Origin: Rhodamnia argentea
Taxonomy: Eukaryota; Streptophyta; Magnoliopsida; Myrtales; Myrtaceae
DNA: 64,000 bases
Direction of reading: 5' to 3'
NCBI RefSeq assembly: GCF_020921035.1
Contig: NC_063158.1
Span: 13,622,001 to 13,686,000, forward strand
The position numbers and the translations under genes are program-made. Positions within the stretch are counted from its first letter, which is position 1; every line of letters begins with the position of its first letter. This document shows positions 36,186 through 46,665 of this stretch, one piece after another. The notes below the pieces were generated by a model. That model was not told the origin of the DNA. It worked only from the letters and a program-made list of their open reading frames with translations, and did no database searches.

Positions 36186-37649
36186 TCTATATCTACGTGC
36201 TGATAGGACAATCCAATGCCAGTTGTCATGATCCATAATTTATCAACGCTCGTATGATTTCGTGGAAACTCCTCTGTCCTCTATTTTGCACATTTCATTT
36301 TCCCTTTTCTCCATATTTTTTTTAGTTTTTGAATTTTGGAAATAACGCTGGTCCTATTTCATATTTCCTTAAAACTTTTTTAAGTCCGCCACGTGGAATG
36401 CCACATAGGATGCCACCGCAGCACTCCCCAACAGCTTCAAAGCCTCGGCGACGTTTTCGTTTAGATTTTAGCGGTACAAAACAACGAAAAATAAATAATT
36501 CAAGGACCAGATTAGTTGAAAGACGAATTCGGGGTTGTCGATGCACAAATTGAAGCCTTCGTATTAGCAAAATTGATATAAGTAGTAAGCCTCCAAAAGA
36601 GCAGTGCCGGAGAATTCGCACTTACGCCCTTAAAAAAATCCAATACACAGAAGTTACATTATTGAGATGTGGGACTGATTATACCGAGGCATATTTAAAC
36701 AACACCTGCTATGCGTATCGAGTGTCGACACATACCCTTTTAATTGCCACATGCCGGAAGGCTCGACTTGAAATCTATATATCCTTATTCACCCTGTTAA
36801 AATATGTCTCAAGTTTGAGTCTTTGAACGTGGTCGACTTTTGATCATGTACTGGAGTCGCCGATGCAATAAAAGGAAAAGGTAAAGTTCAAACTTGGGCT
36901 TGTTGACCGAATAAGTCTCCCACCCACGTGAAAGCTCGGTTTCATGTATGCTTTCCGTTAATTTAGGCGTCCTTTATATTAGGTATGCTCTCCCTTAATT
37001 TAGATATCCTTTATATTAGGTATGCTCTCTCTCTTTTTCCGGATAGAACCATAAATTCTAACATTGGGCAGGTGTTACTATACCATAATGCACACCCCCT
37101 GAAAATCGATTTGGTATTCTTTTCTTGAGATATTTTCTAAACACTAAGACAGATTGGGAGCCCACCAATCTGCCATCGGCTCTCATACCATTTGTTGAGA
37201 GCGCGCAGCAGAAGCTTCATCGGGAAAGATCGCCAAGAGAGAGCCCAAATTCGAGCATGTTTATATCAAGTTGGATCCACTTTCACTCAAAAACTTAAGC
37301 CAATGAATTATCAAACAACTTGAATATATTAATTACTCAACACCATACCATTTCTCCGACGTAAGATTTCTTTAACGTAACTCACATGTGTATCTTAACA
37401 CACGCACCATAGTAATAGTATTGCCCTTATCTGATCGAACTTATAGCTCTAGCATCAAAGAGCAGTCCCTTATATCCATTTATTTTGCTCTAGAATTAAG
37501 CGGTGGTAAGCCTCTATTCCAAGTGAAGCTGCAGAACCCAAGCTGTCCTTTGAATCTGACTCCCAACAACTAATAGATTGGAATTCGTCTTAAGGAGCAT
37601 CACACAAGTAAAATGACAAAAAGGCGCAAGGTAATTTGATTTGGATTTA
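36186..37649. other. Receptor-kinase upstream flank, non-coding
   Basis: Homologous to the matching part of block B copy 2 (about 56450-57850). Around 36960-37035 a short tandem repeat (ttaggtatgctctc) occurs. At 37183-37205, on the minus strand, aatggtatgagagcc resembles a copia primer-binding site, and a TGTTAG...-like terminus lies at 37062. Copy 2 lacks that part, so a gutted LTR element is possible but unproven. Confidence 0.4.
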
Positions 37650-37830
37650 TTTTAAAACACTATAACACCAAAACAGAGGGCTTAATAAATTGACAGTGCT
37701 CAAGAATGTGTGCGCATTGCGGGCCTCATGCTTAATTCGAAATATGTACAGAATCGGATGACAAATGATAATCAACTATCATCTTTAAACAAAGATCTTC
37801 AGTTATATATATATATTACATGTACATTTG
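37650..37830 (-). repeat. Relic of a receptor-kinase 3' end
   Basis: Contains gggcct..atgct.., aactatcatctttaaac and aaagatcttcagttat. This matches the region just downstream of both receptor kinases (31440-31545 and 52310-52420). No coding sequence remains next to it. An (GA)n microsatellite follows at about 37845-37866. Confidence 0.7.
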
Positions 37831-38083
37831 CCTTTGCGCAGTTAGAGAGAGAGAGAGAGAGAGAGTAATTTGGTGACAAGATGTGCTTTAACTAAAATTG
37901 GTGTGGAAATAACGTAACCCTTGTGGTTATTTACTAAAATAAGACATATGGTTTTAATTTTTTCATTAAAACATCTTATTGTTGTGAGTTTTGGACTGAC
38001 TCGTGCTTTTTGCACTCCCATTATGACTTTGATACTCCTTTTTGTATATGTTTTGACCATCTTATCATTTGAATGACAACGGG

Positions 38084-38273
38084 ATTGGCATCATAGATAA
38101 TAAACATGGGACATCATGGTTTTTGGAACAAGGAGTGGGAGGCGTGGAAAGGAAGAAGAAGGAGGATGAAAGTGGGGGTATGTAAGAGACAAAAAGAAAA
38201 AAGGAAACAAAAGAGTTGACATAATGATAAATAAAAAAATGAAGCATACAAATTTATAACAAAAGTGATGGGT
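38084..38273. repeat. Segment inverted relative to 59440-59630
   Basis: This stretch of about 190 bases matches the reverse complement of 59440-59630, while the sequence on its left (to atcttatcattt) is in direct orientation in both places. No long terminal inverted repeats were seen. Confidence 0.7.
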
Positions 38274-38475
38274 CACACAAGTAGTGTCAAAGCTGTATGA
38301 GGAGTGGATAAAGCACGAGTCTTTGGAAATTTAGTCAATTTTAGTAAATTCCGGTTTAATATTTGTGTTGATATTTATTCGGGTTTGTCAATTTTAGCAC
38401 GCACCAACTCATTAATAAGAATCTATCCATTAACTACTAATCAAATTCAGTCCCACGATATCGGATACTAACCAA

Positions 38476-39402
38476 GATGACTGAAAAGTAGCATTAGATC
38501 CTAAGTTCTAAACTTGATACTTACTAGACTTTATGGCAACTTGTCTCGGTATTTATTGATAAGTGCCTTGAGCACAAATGGCAATCAGAAGATTCAGAGC
38601 ACAATACTTATTGATACGACGGAAAAAGTTGGGAGAAGTGAAATTGGAGCATGCGCTCGAATGACTGGAATTTAGAGATAACCAAACAGATAAAATTCCA
38701 CGGCTGTTCATAGTGATTGTAATGTATTGGTCATAGACAATTCGATGAGAAATGAATACCGATAAAGAATTGTACATGCCCATCTCGCTATGCATATTTA
38801 TGCACCTCAAGGACTATGTATATAACATCATGTCCGATACAAAAACTTCTCATGTCCAGCATAGATGAGTAATACCATGTAAATCTTCCTAAGCGAGCTC
38901 AACGTCAATTGACACGGCAAATGCACACATGAACATCGCAACATAACGCACGGGGCCAGCATTTGACATATGAAAAGCACACGTAAACAACAAGCACCAC
39001 AACATTCTTATATGTCTAACTTTGTTCGCATTTCAATCAACTGTATACGGGGAATGCAATAAGACACAGCCAATGCAACTTCAATTGCACATCGGAATGT
39101 TTGTGAACGAATGCAATAGGAATTAACTATCCATGATTCGGGCATTCATTCCGTCGAACATGTAGAATGCCCCCGAGTTAAAAAAACTAATATGCCAAAT
39201 TCAAGCGCTATTCACTTCAATCATTACTATAATCTAGGAAGGATGGAAACTCTCCGGGAACCTTTGTGTTGGTGCTCGACAAGCATCTGACACGTGGTCA
39301 ACACTCCCGACACATCAGCAACACGCGAGTCCGGAATTCCGGCACGCTATTCCAACACGCACGGGTCAATTTTAAAAATTTTCAATATTTTAGGGGTCAA
39401 AA
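38476..39402. other. Intergenic, nothing recognised
   Basis: Begins where homology to block B copy 2 stops. No gene, RNA or repeat identified. Confidence 0.4.
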
Positions 39403-39417
39403 TGTAATCTATCAAAC

Positions 39418-39593
39418 TCCCAACGCGTTTCTCGGACTTAAGTGGGGGGCCCTTGCTGGTGGGCTGCGGGGCTAGCCTCCCTCCGGGTATAGTCGTCGTC
39501 GGAAAGGGTCTTCGCCACCCTTCGGGTGGTGGTGAGTTGACCCGATTACGACGGGCGGATCCTGGATTACCAAAAAAAAAAAAAAAAAAAAAT
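39418..39593 (+). mobile_element. SINE with poly(A) tail
   Basis: An element of about 155 bases with a GC-rich 3' domain (gccacccttcgggtggtggt, ggatcctggattacc) followed by about 20 A. It is flanked by the target duplication tgtaatctatcaaac at 39403-39417 and tgtaatctatcaaaac at 39594-39609. Full structure and flanks support retrotransposition. Confidence 0.85.
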
Positions 39594-39897
39594 TGTAATC
39601 TATCAAAACCTAATATTCTAAGTTCCTCCACCCTAATCGGCTCGGTCCTAATTGTCGAAACCGTAATCGCCGTCTCTCACCCTCTCGTCTCTCGGTCTCT
39701 CTCACCCTCTTGGCTCTCGCACAGTGTCCCTAATCACCTTGCATTATCTACCCCGTTGATTGTTTTTTTTTTTTTTTGACTTATTGTTAAATATTAAATT
39801 TAATTGTGGAATGTGGATTACTTTTTTTTTTTTTTGGGGTCAAAAGACGAGTACTTTTGTTCAGTTAACAAAGTTTGAGAAACAACCAGAACTAACA

Positions 39898-41672
39898 TCA
39901 AAACATAACATATCCCGAAGGGTGGAGGGTGGGCAAAGACAACCAATTAGAAGAGAGGTAACCTAATCTATGAGCCTCAGCTAACCAATCCGCACAAGAG
40001 CTAGCTTCACGAGGAGAGAAAACAATATGGACTTCCTTTAGCTGGCCCAACATCTCTATACAATATGCGGGTTTTTTTTCCAATTTAATTTTTTTTTAAA
40101 AATATTTACGAAATTATTTTTTTAAAAAAAGTATTTACAAGTTTGGGCCTCGCTCGGCGGTTGGGCTGCCGAGCGGGGTTGGGCTTTTTTTTTTTTAATT
40201 TCATATTTTTAAGTGTTTTAATTATTTATACTTATAATATTTAGTTTATTTCGTATTTTTTTAACATGTTTATATTTATTTTATTGATAGTTTTTTTCTT
40301 GTGAAGCTTATCTTTATAACATAATTAGTAATAATTAATATAAAAATTATTAAGATCTATAATTAATAAATAATGTTGTAATTATGTAATTAATTACAAA
40401 TATTAAAAAAAAATTGGTAAGATATATGAAATTAAGGAACCCCCTTCTTAATTCAATATCTTTATAACATAATCAATTGAAAACCCATCTAGACGATCCC
40501 GAATCGCAAAAATTACCATTAATAAATCCTGAAAATACTAAAAAAAATAGGAAAACCCATCTAGACCCCGAATCGCAAAAATCCATCGTTCATCACCGCC
40601 AACGGCCGTGAATATTGATTAGGACGCCATTTCGCTTCCGCCGATCAAATTTGAGCCCGATCCGATATCGTCGACTTGATCCGCCGGTTCTTAACACATC
40701 ACTGTTTCGCCTTCCGATTGGATTTCCGTCTGTCCAATCGATCTAGAAACGCACTACTAATACATTCTGCATCACTCTGGAAAAACTATAAAAGCCGATA
40801 AAATTTGTCATTTATGAAATGTAGGGAAAAGGGTAAAAGAAGGGTTTTTTTTTTCCAATTTAATTTAAAAAAATATTTACGAAATGACATCTAGATCCTC
40901 GTCCTCCTTAATTTCATATATCTTACCAATTTTATTTTATGAATATTTTCAATTAATTACATAATTACAACATTATTTATGAATTATAGATCTTAATAAT
41001 TTTTTATATTAATTATTACTAATTATGTTATAAAGAGAAGCTTCGTAAGAAAAAAATTATAAATAAAATAAATATAAACATGTTAAAAAAATACGAAATA
41101 AACTAAATATTATAAGTATAAATAATTAAAACACTTAAAAAAATGAAATAAAAAAAAAGCCCAGCTCTGCTCGGCGGTTGGGCTGCCGAGCGGGCCTCGC
41201 TCGGCAACCCAACTACAGAGCGAGGCCCAAACTTGTAAATACTTTTTTTTAAAAAATAATTTCGTAATTATTTTTTAAAAAAAATTAAATTGGAAAAAAA
41301 CCCACAATCTGCAAGTAAGTTCGAAATGGGCCATGGGCCAAGGGCCGGATGGGCTTGATCTGCCAATAACTCCACGAGTGATGAGTTGTCGCTGAATATA
41401 TCCCACTGCAGATCAAAAGACCCCACGTGCAGATCACTTGAAGACTTCGACTTCGACTTCGACTTCGACTTCCATGGGAGAGAAAACGCCGTCAGTTGAA
41501 GTCTAGCTTGCAGCCCCTGCTGCTTCAGAGCTATAGTTTCCGCCGTGAGGGGGCAATCGGCACGGATTGTCTTCGTAATGCCGTCAATTAACGTGCCTTG
41601 GCTACCTCTCACTACTCCGGCTATTGAGGCTTCTGATATGCTCTCTGCCCATGACGCATCGACGTGAATCTT
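39898..41672 (-). pseudogene. RNase H-like domain ORF, split by a transposon
   Basis: The minus strand encodes an RNase H-type fold (RVT_3-like, as at the 3' end of plant LINE-type elements and derived genes). Segments are KIHVDASWAESISEASIAGV, RGSQGTLIDGITKTIRAD, LTAETIAL, NSSLVELLADQAHP, then after the inserted element LKEVHIVFSPREASSCADWL and AEAHRLGYL. Candidate acidic residues are D (HVDASW), E (AETIAL), D (SDNSS) and D (CADWL). The frame is broken by the 1235-base MULE (40069-41303), and a stop with one extra base precedes the K at 41672. A gacttc hexamer repeat (41443-41472) expands the middle. A related relic is at 49868-50206. Confidence 0.75.
40069..41303. mobile_element. Mutator-like MITE with about 370-400 bp terminal inverted repeats
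   Basis: The arms 40069-40438 and 40905-41303 are near-perfect reverse complements starting gggttttttttccaattt. The target duplication is 9 bp with one mismatch (acaatatgc 40060-40068, acaatctgc 41304-41312), which is the Mutator size. Each arm holds a GC-rich island (ctcggcggttgggctgccgag) in AT-rich DNA. The spacer has a direct repeat (gaaaacccatctagac, about 40474 and 40552) and no transposase ORF. A transcript across it would form a long hairpin. Confidence 0.9.
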
Positions 41673-42792
41673 CTAGGTCTTCCGGTGCGATTGCAACTCT
41701 TGACCGAGTAAGTTCGTATTCCTTTCCTCCGAGCGATTTCCTGGGTTTTCTTGCGGAGAGTTTCTCCAGGCGATTTCCCGATCATAGACGAGGATTACTT
41801 TTTTTTTTTAAAATTTTTTTTTATTTTCAAGTTTTATGGATTGTTGGAACGGGATGTAATTGAATTTGTCAATTCGAAACAATGAGTGATATTAGGAAAT
41901 GGTGGATTAATATTTTTAGCGTAAGTTCATTCTCCTCTCTTTTTTAATATTTATTTGTTTGTAGATTTGAATCATTAAATCAAATTGATAGAAATAATCA
42001 TAAAAAATAATAACTTATTTTTTATATATATATATATATATATATAACACTAAATATTTAATATACAACGTGTCCCAATGTATTCGAATTCTCTATGTTT
42101 TTTATTATATAAATAACATGTCGTCTTGTGTGTCGAGTGTCGGTGTCGGCGTAACTTATTAGACTGTGACCAACAAATAAGGTTCCATAATATAGAACTT
42201 GATGAAGAAGCTTCCGTAGACTCTGAAAATTCAGGAAAAGATGCACAACTCAACGCAATTAATTGAACCCAAAGTCGAAACCATAGAACATACGCTCTTA
42301 GAAAAGCAAAAGCAAATCCTAGGAATTGGAAAGAGACGATGCGCGCTGCACTCAGAAAGAGAGAAATGGAGGGGTTCGAAAAATTATGCTCTTCGAAAAT
42401 TTCGGCAATGCGCATGATCACAGCGCTCCTTCAATGGTAGTTCTTGTGCTCATAGGCGACATTAGCCAGGGAAAAGAACAGCAGCTACACACATTCACAA
42501 TTAACTAGGAAAGCACGCGCAATCCAGCCGCCTCCAAACCATCTGCAACGTCAGTGAGCGATCGCGCGATCAAGTAGCTGGACCTTGATGACGAAGACGA
42601 AGACGAAGATGAGGATGGAGTCAATATCCGAACTGAAGGGCTCTCCTCCGGAGTTGAAGAATCGCCATCTAGGGTTTACTGGATTTGTGGAAGAGTCGAC
42701 GGTGGTGGAGTTGATGAACGAGGAAAGCAGTGTCGGGATTTCACCAGAGAGAGCGTATCGGGGTTTTGAAGTGTATTTTAATGTATCATGTT
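41673..42792. other. Intergenic, unassigned
   Basis: Contains an (AT)n run near 42023-42046 and a frame at about 42585-42770 opening with MTKTKTKMRMESISEL that looks mildly coding. It has no recognisable domain or downstream exon, so no gene is called. Confidence 0.35.
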
Positions 42793-43336
42793 TGGGAAAA
42801 TTTCAAATAAGGGCACTTCGTGCCTTCAGTTTTCTCAAATGAGGGCCTCAATGAAATGCCCCCTTTGTTTTAAAGAATGACCCATTTTCATCATTTGCTC
42901 TGTTTATTATTTTTATTTTTTTGTTGTTGCGGCCGACAAGGCCGTCCCTCGCGGCCATCCATGGGTGGCCTCGCCCGGGTAGCATGATGCCGCCCTCGTA
43001 GCGGCCTCGCTTCGACAGCTATTGAGGGCGGCCTCGCCTTAACAGCCACGGGCGAGGGTGGGTCCTCGTTGATTGCGAAGAGGTGTCTTGTGAAGTGAAG
43101 AGGTATCAAAATCAAAGTCGATCATAGTTGCGAAGAAGAAGAATATGATGTGATGATCTGGTGAGGGCTTGCCTGCTGCGGTGAGGCGACCCTTGCCAAG
43201 ATCCGGCAATGGCCGGCCTTGCCCGGTCCTCGCCGATGGCTGGCCATCGCTTGAGACTCTTATTTGGAAATAATGCCAAGTTCTGGTCCTCATTTGAGAA
43301 AATAATAGCACTTTAGGTCCTTATTAGAAATTTCTC
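42793..43336. mobile_element. MULE-like non-autonomous element, relative of 4585-5300
   Basis: The left end gggaaaatttcaaataaggg and the right end (reverse complement gagaaatttctaataaggac) form terminal inverted repeats of the same type as the element near 4.6 kb. The GC-rich middle (ggccgacaaggccg...) has no believable ORF. No target duplication established. Confidence 0.6.
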
Positions 43337-43842
43337 ATTCTATTTTGTTTCAAGCCCTAACATCAAGCGTTTCGGTTTGGTTCGGTTAACATTTGTAACC
43401 GTTAATATATGTGTATGTTAAACCATTACCCAAAAATTAGCCTAAAAAATCACTTTGGGTCCGATCGGGCATTGTCAAAAGCCGGAATTTACCTGTGAAA
43501 TATCATTTTGTAACATATGTTTAGAGTATGTAATGTTACTTTCGTCGTAAGTTTTGTGGGTCCTGTGGTTGATAATATTCCACCAAATATAGTATTCTAA
43601 CCAAAGTGAATTGCAAATTCCCTTCTCCTATTGTTAACTAAACTAACTAATTTCCCTTCTTTAGAGGACGTAATATTGCTTTCTTCATCCTAAGTACGGG
43701 GTACCTATGGTGTGTAATATTCCACAAAAGAACGGTAAACTATTGACGTTACTTGTAATTTTTCTTCACCTTTCGTAATCGAACCGCCTTGTTGACCGTT
43801 ACTATCCTTTTACGTTCGGTCCTAATTGATGGTAGTAAGATC
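43337..43842. other. Intergenic, nothing recognised
   Basis: AT-rich spacer between two transposon remnants; no gene seen. Confidence 0.4.
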
Positions 43843-44539
43843 TAGGGGTAAGCAAAAAAATCAGGGTTCATCCAATTCGGATCGGACCGTACCTAACCGG
43901 CTTATTATAGATGGTAATCGGTGGATACTATCCGATGCATCCGGTTCTCGGTTTCAATTTTCTAGAATCGGTGGGTACCGGTTCGGTTCCCGATTTCTTG
44001 GTGGGAACCATCCAACCGGCCCACCCGGATAAGTCTTTTTATATGATACAAATGTATATTCTTTTAATTTGATCGCATTACTTTAGATATGCCTTTCTTC
44101 ATGAAATATGGAACATGGAATTACTATAGTGACACAGCGAGATTGTGGCATGTTGGTTTAGGCTTAGCTAGATAGCTGCACTAAAGTGGATTTGTGCCTT
44201 TTGAAATAACTTTTGCAAATATTACGATGCTTGTGATCTTGCATATTGAAATTTTTCTATTTGGCAATGCTACTAAATCATTGTCCCCATCATTATTTTG
44301 CATATTAAAATATTTCCTCCTTCAACCGTTGGAGACTCGTTCCCTTTTCTTTCTTAATTGATGTTGGTGCTCGCTAGGACCGTAACCGAGATCCAACCGG
44401 AAATCGAACCGGACCGGTTCCCGAGTGGGTTCACGGAACGAGTGGGTGGTTCACGCTTCACATTTTGCCAAACCGGTCCATAGCAGGCAATTCTCGATTT
44501 TAGGGTGGGAACCAACCATCCAGGAATCGGTCATTCCTA
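43843..44539. mobile_element. hAT-type MITE
   Basis: A 697-base element with ends TAGGGGTAAGC and (reverse complement of the right end) TAGGAATGACC. It is flanked by the exact 8-bp duplication gtaagatc (43835-43842 and 44540-44547), the hAT size. The sub-terminal parts are rich in ccggttcggttccc motifs on both strands. No transposase ORF. Confidence 0.88.
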
Positions 44540-44547
44540 GTAAGATC

Positions 44548-45093
44548 TTTTATTCCCATTGTTCATAATTTTTTACGAGAAATAGTAAATTTTTTTTTTA
44601 CCTTTACTGTTTGCAAATATTATGAGTCGATCATTTCTGTTGCTATTCGTAAATTTTGTTACGTAAAGTGTCTTTGGGTCTGTATTCCTTGAACATCCCA
44701 TAAAACTCAGGTAACAGTAAGAGTAGATGCTGCGGGTGCGGGAGCAATAGCGCATTCCAAAGCAAGATAACACGCAGAGTCTCCAGATTTCGAGCGCGAC
44801 GGCCATCGCAGCCTGGCCAACAGTGGACTGGACCCCTGCAAATTGGCGGAGATTCAGACTCCAGAGTGCCACGGTCGCGAAGAAGACGAGGAGGGAGTGT
44901 CCCTTTCACGTTCCAGTTTTCGCGATACGGTATCGCTTGATTAAATCGCTTCTCGAGCGTGTTGAAATGGCGAAATTCTGGTGATGGGTGGCCGTAGATA
45001 GCCGAGCATGCGACTACTGGTTAACGTGGTTGCAGATTCCAGAAGAACCCACAAGGGAATTGATTGGTTTTGCCATCGGAGATCCCATTGATC
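44548..45093. other. Upstream region and probable 5' UTR of the PPR gene
   Basis: GC content rises from about 44700 and reaches the PPR start without a break. No separate gene recognised. Confidence 0.4.
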
Positions 45094-46665
45094 ATGAGCT
45101 GCTCGATGAAATTACTGACCCAGAATCAGTTCGCTAGAATTCCACACCAGCGCTTCTTGTCCCGACTTTTCTGTACTACCGTTCCATTGGGAAGGGATAA
45201 CGAGATCGACAAAATCGCCAAAATCGCCAAAGTCATAAACGACCACCCATTTTCTGATAGCACGCTTCAAACCGTCCTTCAGAAGCACATCCCGCCGCAT
45301 ACTCTTTCCGCCGGTTTCGTAGAGGACGTGGTTGGCCATTTATTTGGGGCTCATTCCAATGGTCTCAAAGCTCTAGAGTTCTTCAGATACACTGTCCGCC
45401 ATTTGTCGTGTGGTCCGACTTCGGTGGCGTTCGAAAGAACTCTCCACATACTTGCGAGGATGCGGTACTTTGAGAAAGCTTGGGAATTGATGGAAGAGAT
45501 GCGGGTAATGCACCCTTCGGTGCTCACGCTGAAGGCGATGAGCATCATGATGTTGAAGACTGCAAAATTCAAGTCGTATGAGGATACTCTCCTGGCATTT
45601 GAAAGAATGGAGAATGATGTGTTTGTTGGAAGGAAGTTTGGTACGGATGAATTCAATATACTTCTTCGGGCATTTTGCACGCATAGGCAGATGAAGGAAG
45701 CACGATCCGTGTTCAATAAGATGCATTCACGATTCTCTCCTGATACGAAGACCATGAATATACTGCTCTTGGGATTTAAAGATTCAGGCGATGTCACCTC
45801 AATGGAGTTGTTTTACCATGAGATGGTTAGAAGAGGTTTTAAACCTAACACAGTGACATATAACATCAGGATTGATGCTTACTGTAAGAATGGTAAGAGA
45901 GGTTGTGTGGGTGATGGTCTAAGGCTTCTTGAAGAAATGGAAGGGGCCGGTTGCTTACCTACTGTTGAGACATTTACTACTTTGATTCATGGTGCGGGGG
46001 TTGCTCGCAATCTAACAAAGGGAAAGGAATTGTTTGATGGGATTTTTAGAAAAAATATGCAACCAGATACAGCAGCCTATAATGCGATGATCAGTGTTCT
46101 GATAAAAGCAAAATATGTAAAAGCTGCCATTGCCTTGATGGATGAGATGGAGGCGAAGCAAATTAGGCATGACAACATGACCTATCATACATTGTTCTTT
46201 GGATTGATGAGATCAAGAGAAATAGACAGAGTATATGAGTTATATCATAGAATGGTGGAGAGAAACTTTGTGCCTAAAACTTGGACGGTGGTCATGCTGA
46301 TGAAGTACTTTTGTATTAATCGTCAAGTTGATATGGGATTGCATTTATGGGAATACCTGGTGGGCAAAGGGCATTGTCCTCATGGTCATGCACTGGATCT
46401 TTTGGTGATTGGATTGTGTTCTTGTGGAAGAGAACTAGAAGCTTTTGAGTGCTCCAAACAGATGCTGGAGAGAGGAAGGCTAATGACTGAAGCAACATTT
46501 CGGATGTTAGGGGGGCTACTGCTGCAGGCTGGTGAGGCCGACAAGTTGAGGAAGCTCAATCAACTGGTAAAGACGTTAAAAGCTATTCTGCCTCTGTCAA
46601 AAGGGCATGCTGATGGTATAGCTAATTCCTTAGAATTTAATGCAGAAAGGACTTTTTCAAGTTGA
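45094..46665 (+). CDS. Pentatricopeptide repeat protein, At3g61360-like
   Basis: An intronless P-class PPR gene of 523 codons, the organisation usual for plant PPRs, whose products bind organelle RNA. The ATG at 45094 precedes a basic, serine- and phenylalanine-rich leader (SCSMKLLTQNQFARIP, RFLSRLFC) suited to mitochondrial import. Conserved segments shared with At3g61360 are AHSNGLKALEFF, FERTLHILARMRYFEKAW, DEFNILLRAFCT, MNILLLGFKDSGDV, GFKPNTVTYNIRIDAYCK, LIHGAGVARN, AYNAMISVLIKA and CPHGHALDLL. Roughly nine to ten 35-residue helix-pair repeats can be seen from residue about 110 to 450. No E or DYW extension follows, so an editing role is unlikely. The frame to the left of 45094 lacks an ATG. 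No lesion seen. Confidence 0.95.
   Translation: MSCSMKLLTQNQFARIPHQRFLSRLFCTTVPLGRDNEIDKIAKIAKVINDHPFSDSTLQTVLQKHIPPHTLSAGFVEDVVGHLFGAHSNGLKALEFFRYTVRHLSCGPTSVAFERTLHILARMRYFEKAWELMEEMRVMHPSVLTLKAMSIMMLKTAKFKSYEDTLLAFERMENDVFVGRKFGTDEFNILLRAFCTHRQMKEARSVFNKMHSRFSPDTKTMNILLLGFKDSGDVTSMELFYHEMVRRGFKPNTVTYNIRIDAYCKNGKRGCVGDGLRLLEEMEGAGCLPTVETFTTLIHGAGVARNLTKGKELFDGIFRKNMQPDTAAYNAMISVLIKAKYVKAAIALMDEMEAKQIRHDNMTYHTLFFGLMRSREIDRVYELYHRMVERNFVPKTWTVVMLMKYFCINRQVDMGLHLWEYLVGKGHCPHGHALDLLVIGLCSCGRELEAFECSKQMLERGRLMTEATFRMLGGLLLQAGEADKLRKLNQLVKTLKAILPLSKGHADGIANSLEFNAERTFSS

Larger units (their letters stand above)
31023..38475. repeat. Segmental duplication, block B (receptor-kinase block, copy 1)
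   Basis: Co-linear with about 50284-58335. Homology begins at gttggacaacga, includes the receptor kinase, its upstream repeat modules and a relic of another kinase 3' end, and ends around cccacgatatcggatacta. The copies differ by insertions on either side (a 1.6-kb insert in copy 2, a minisatellite-bearing insert in copy 1). Confidence 0.85.
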
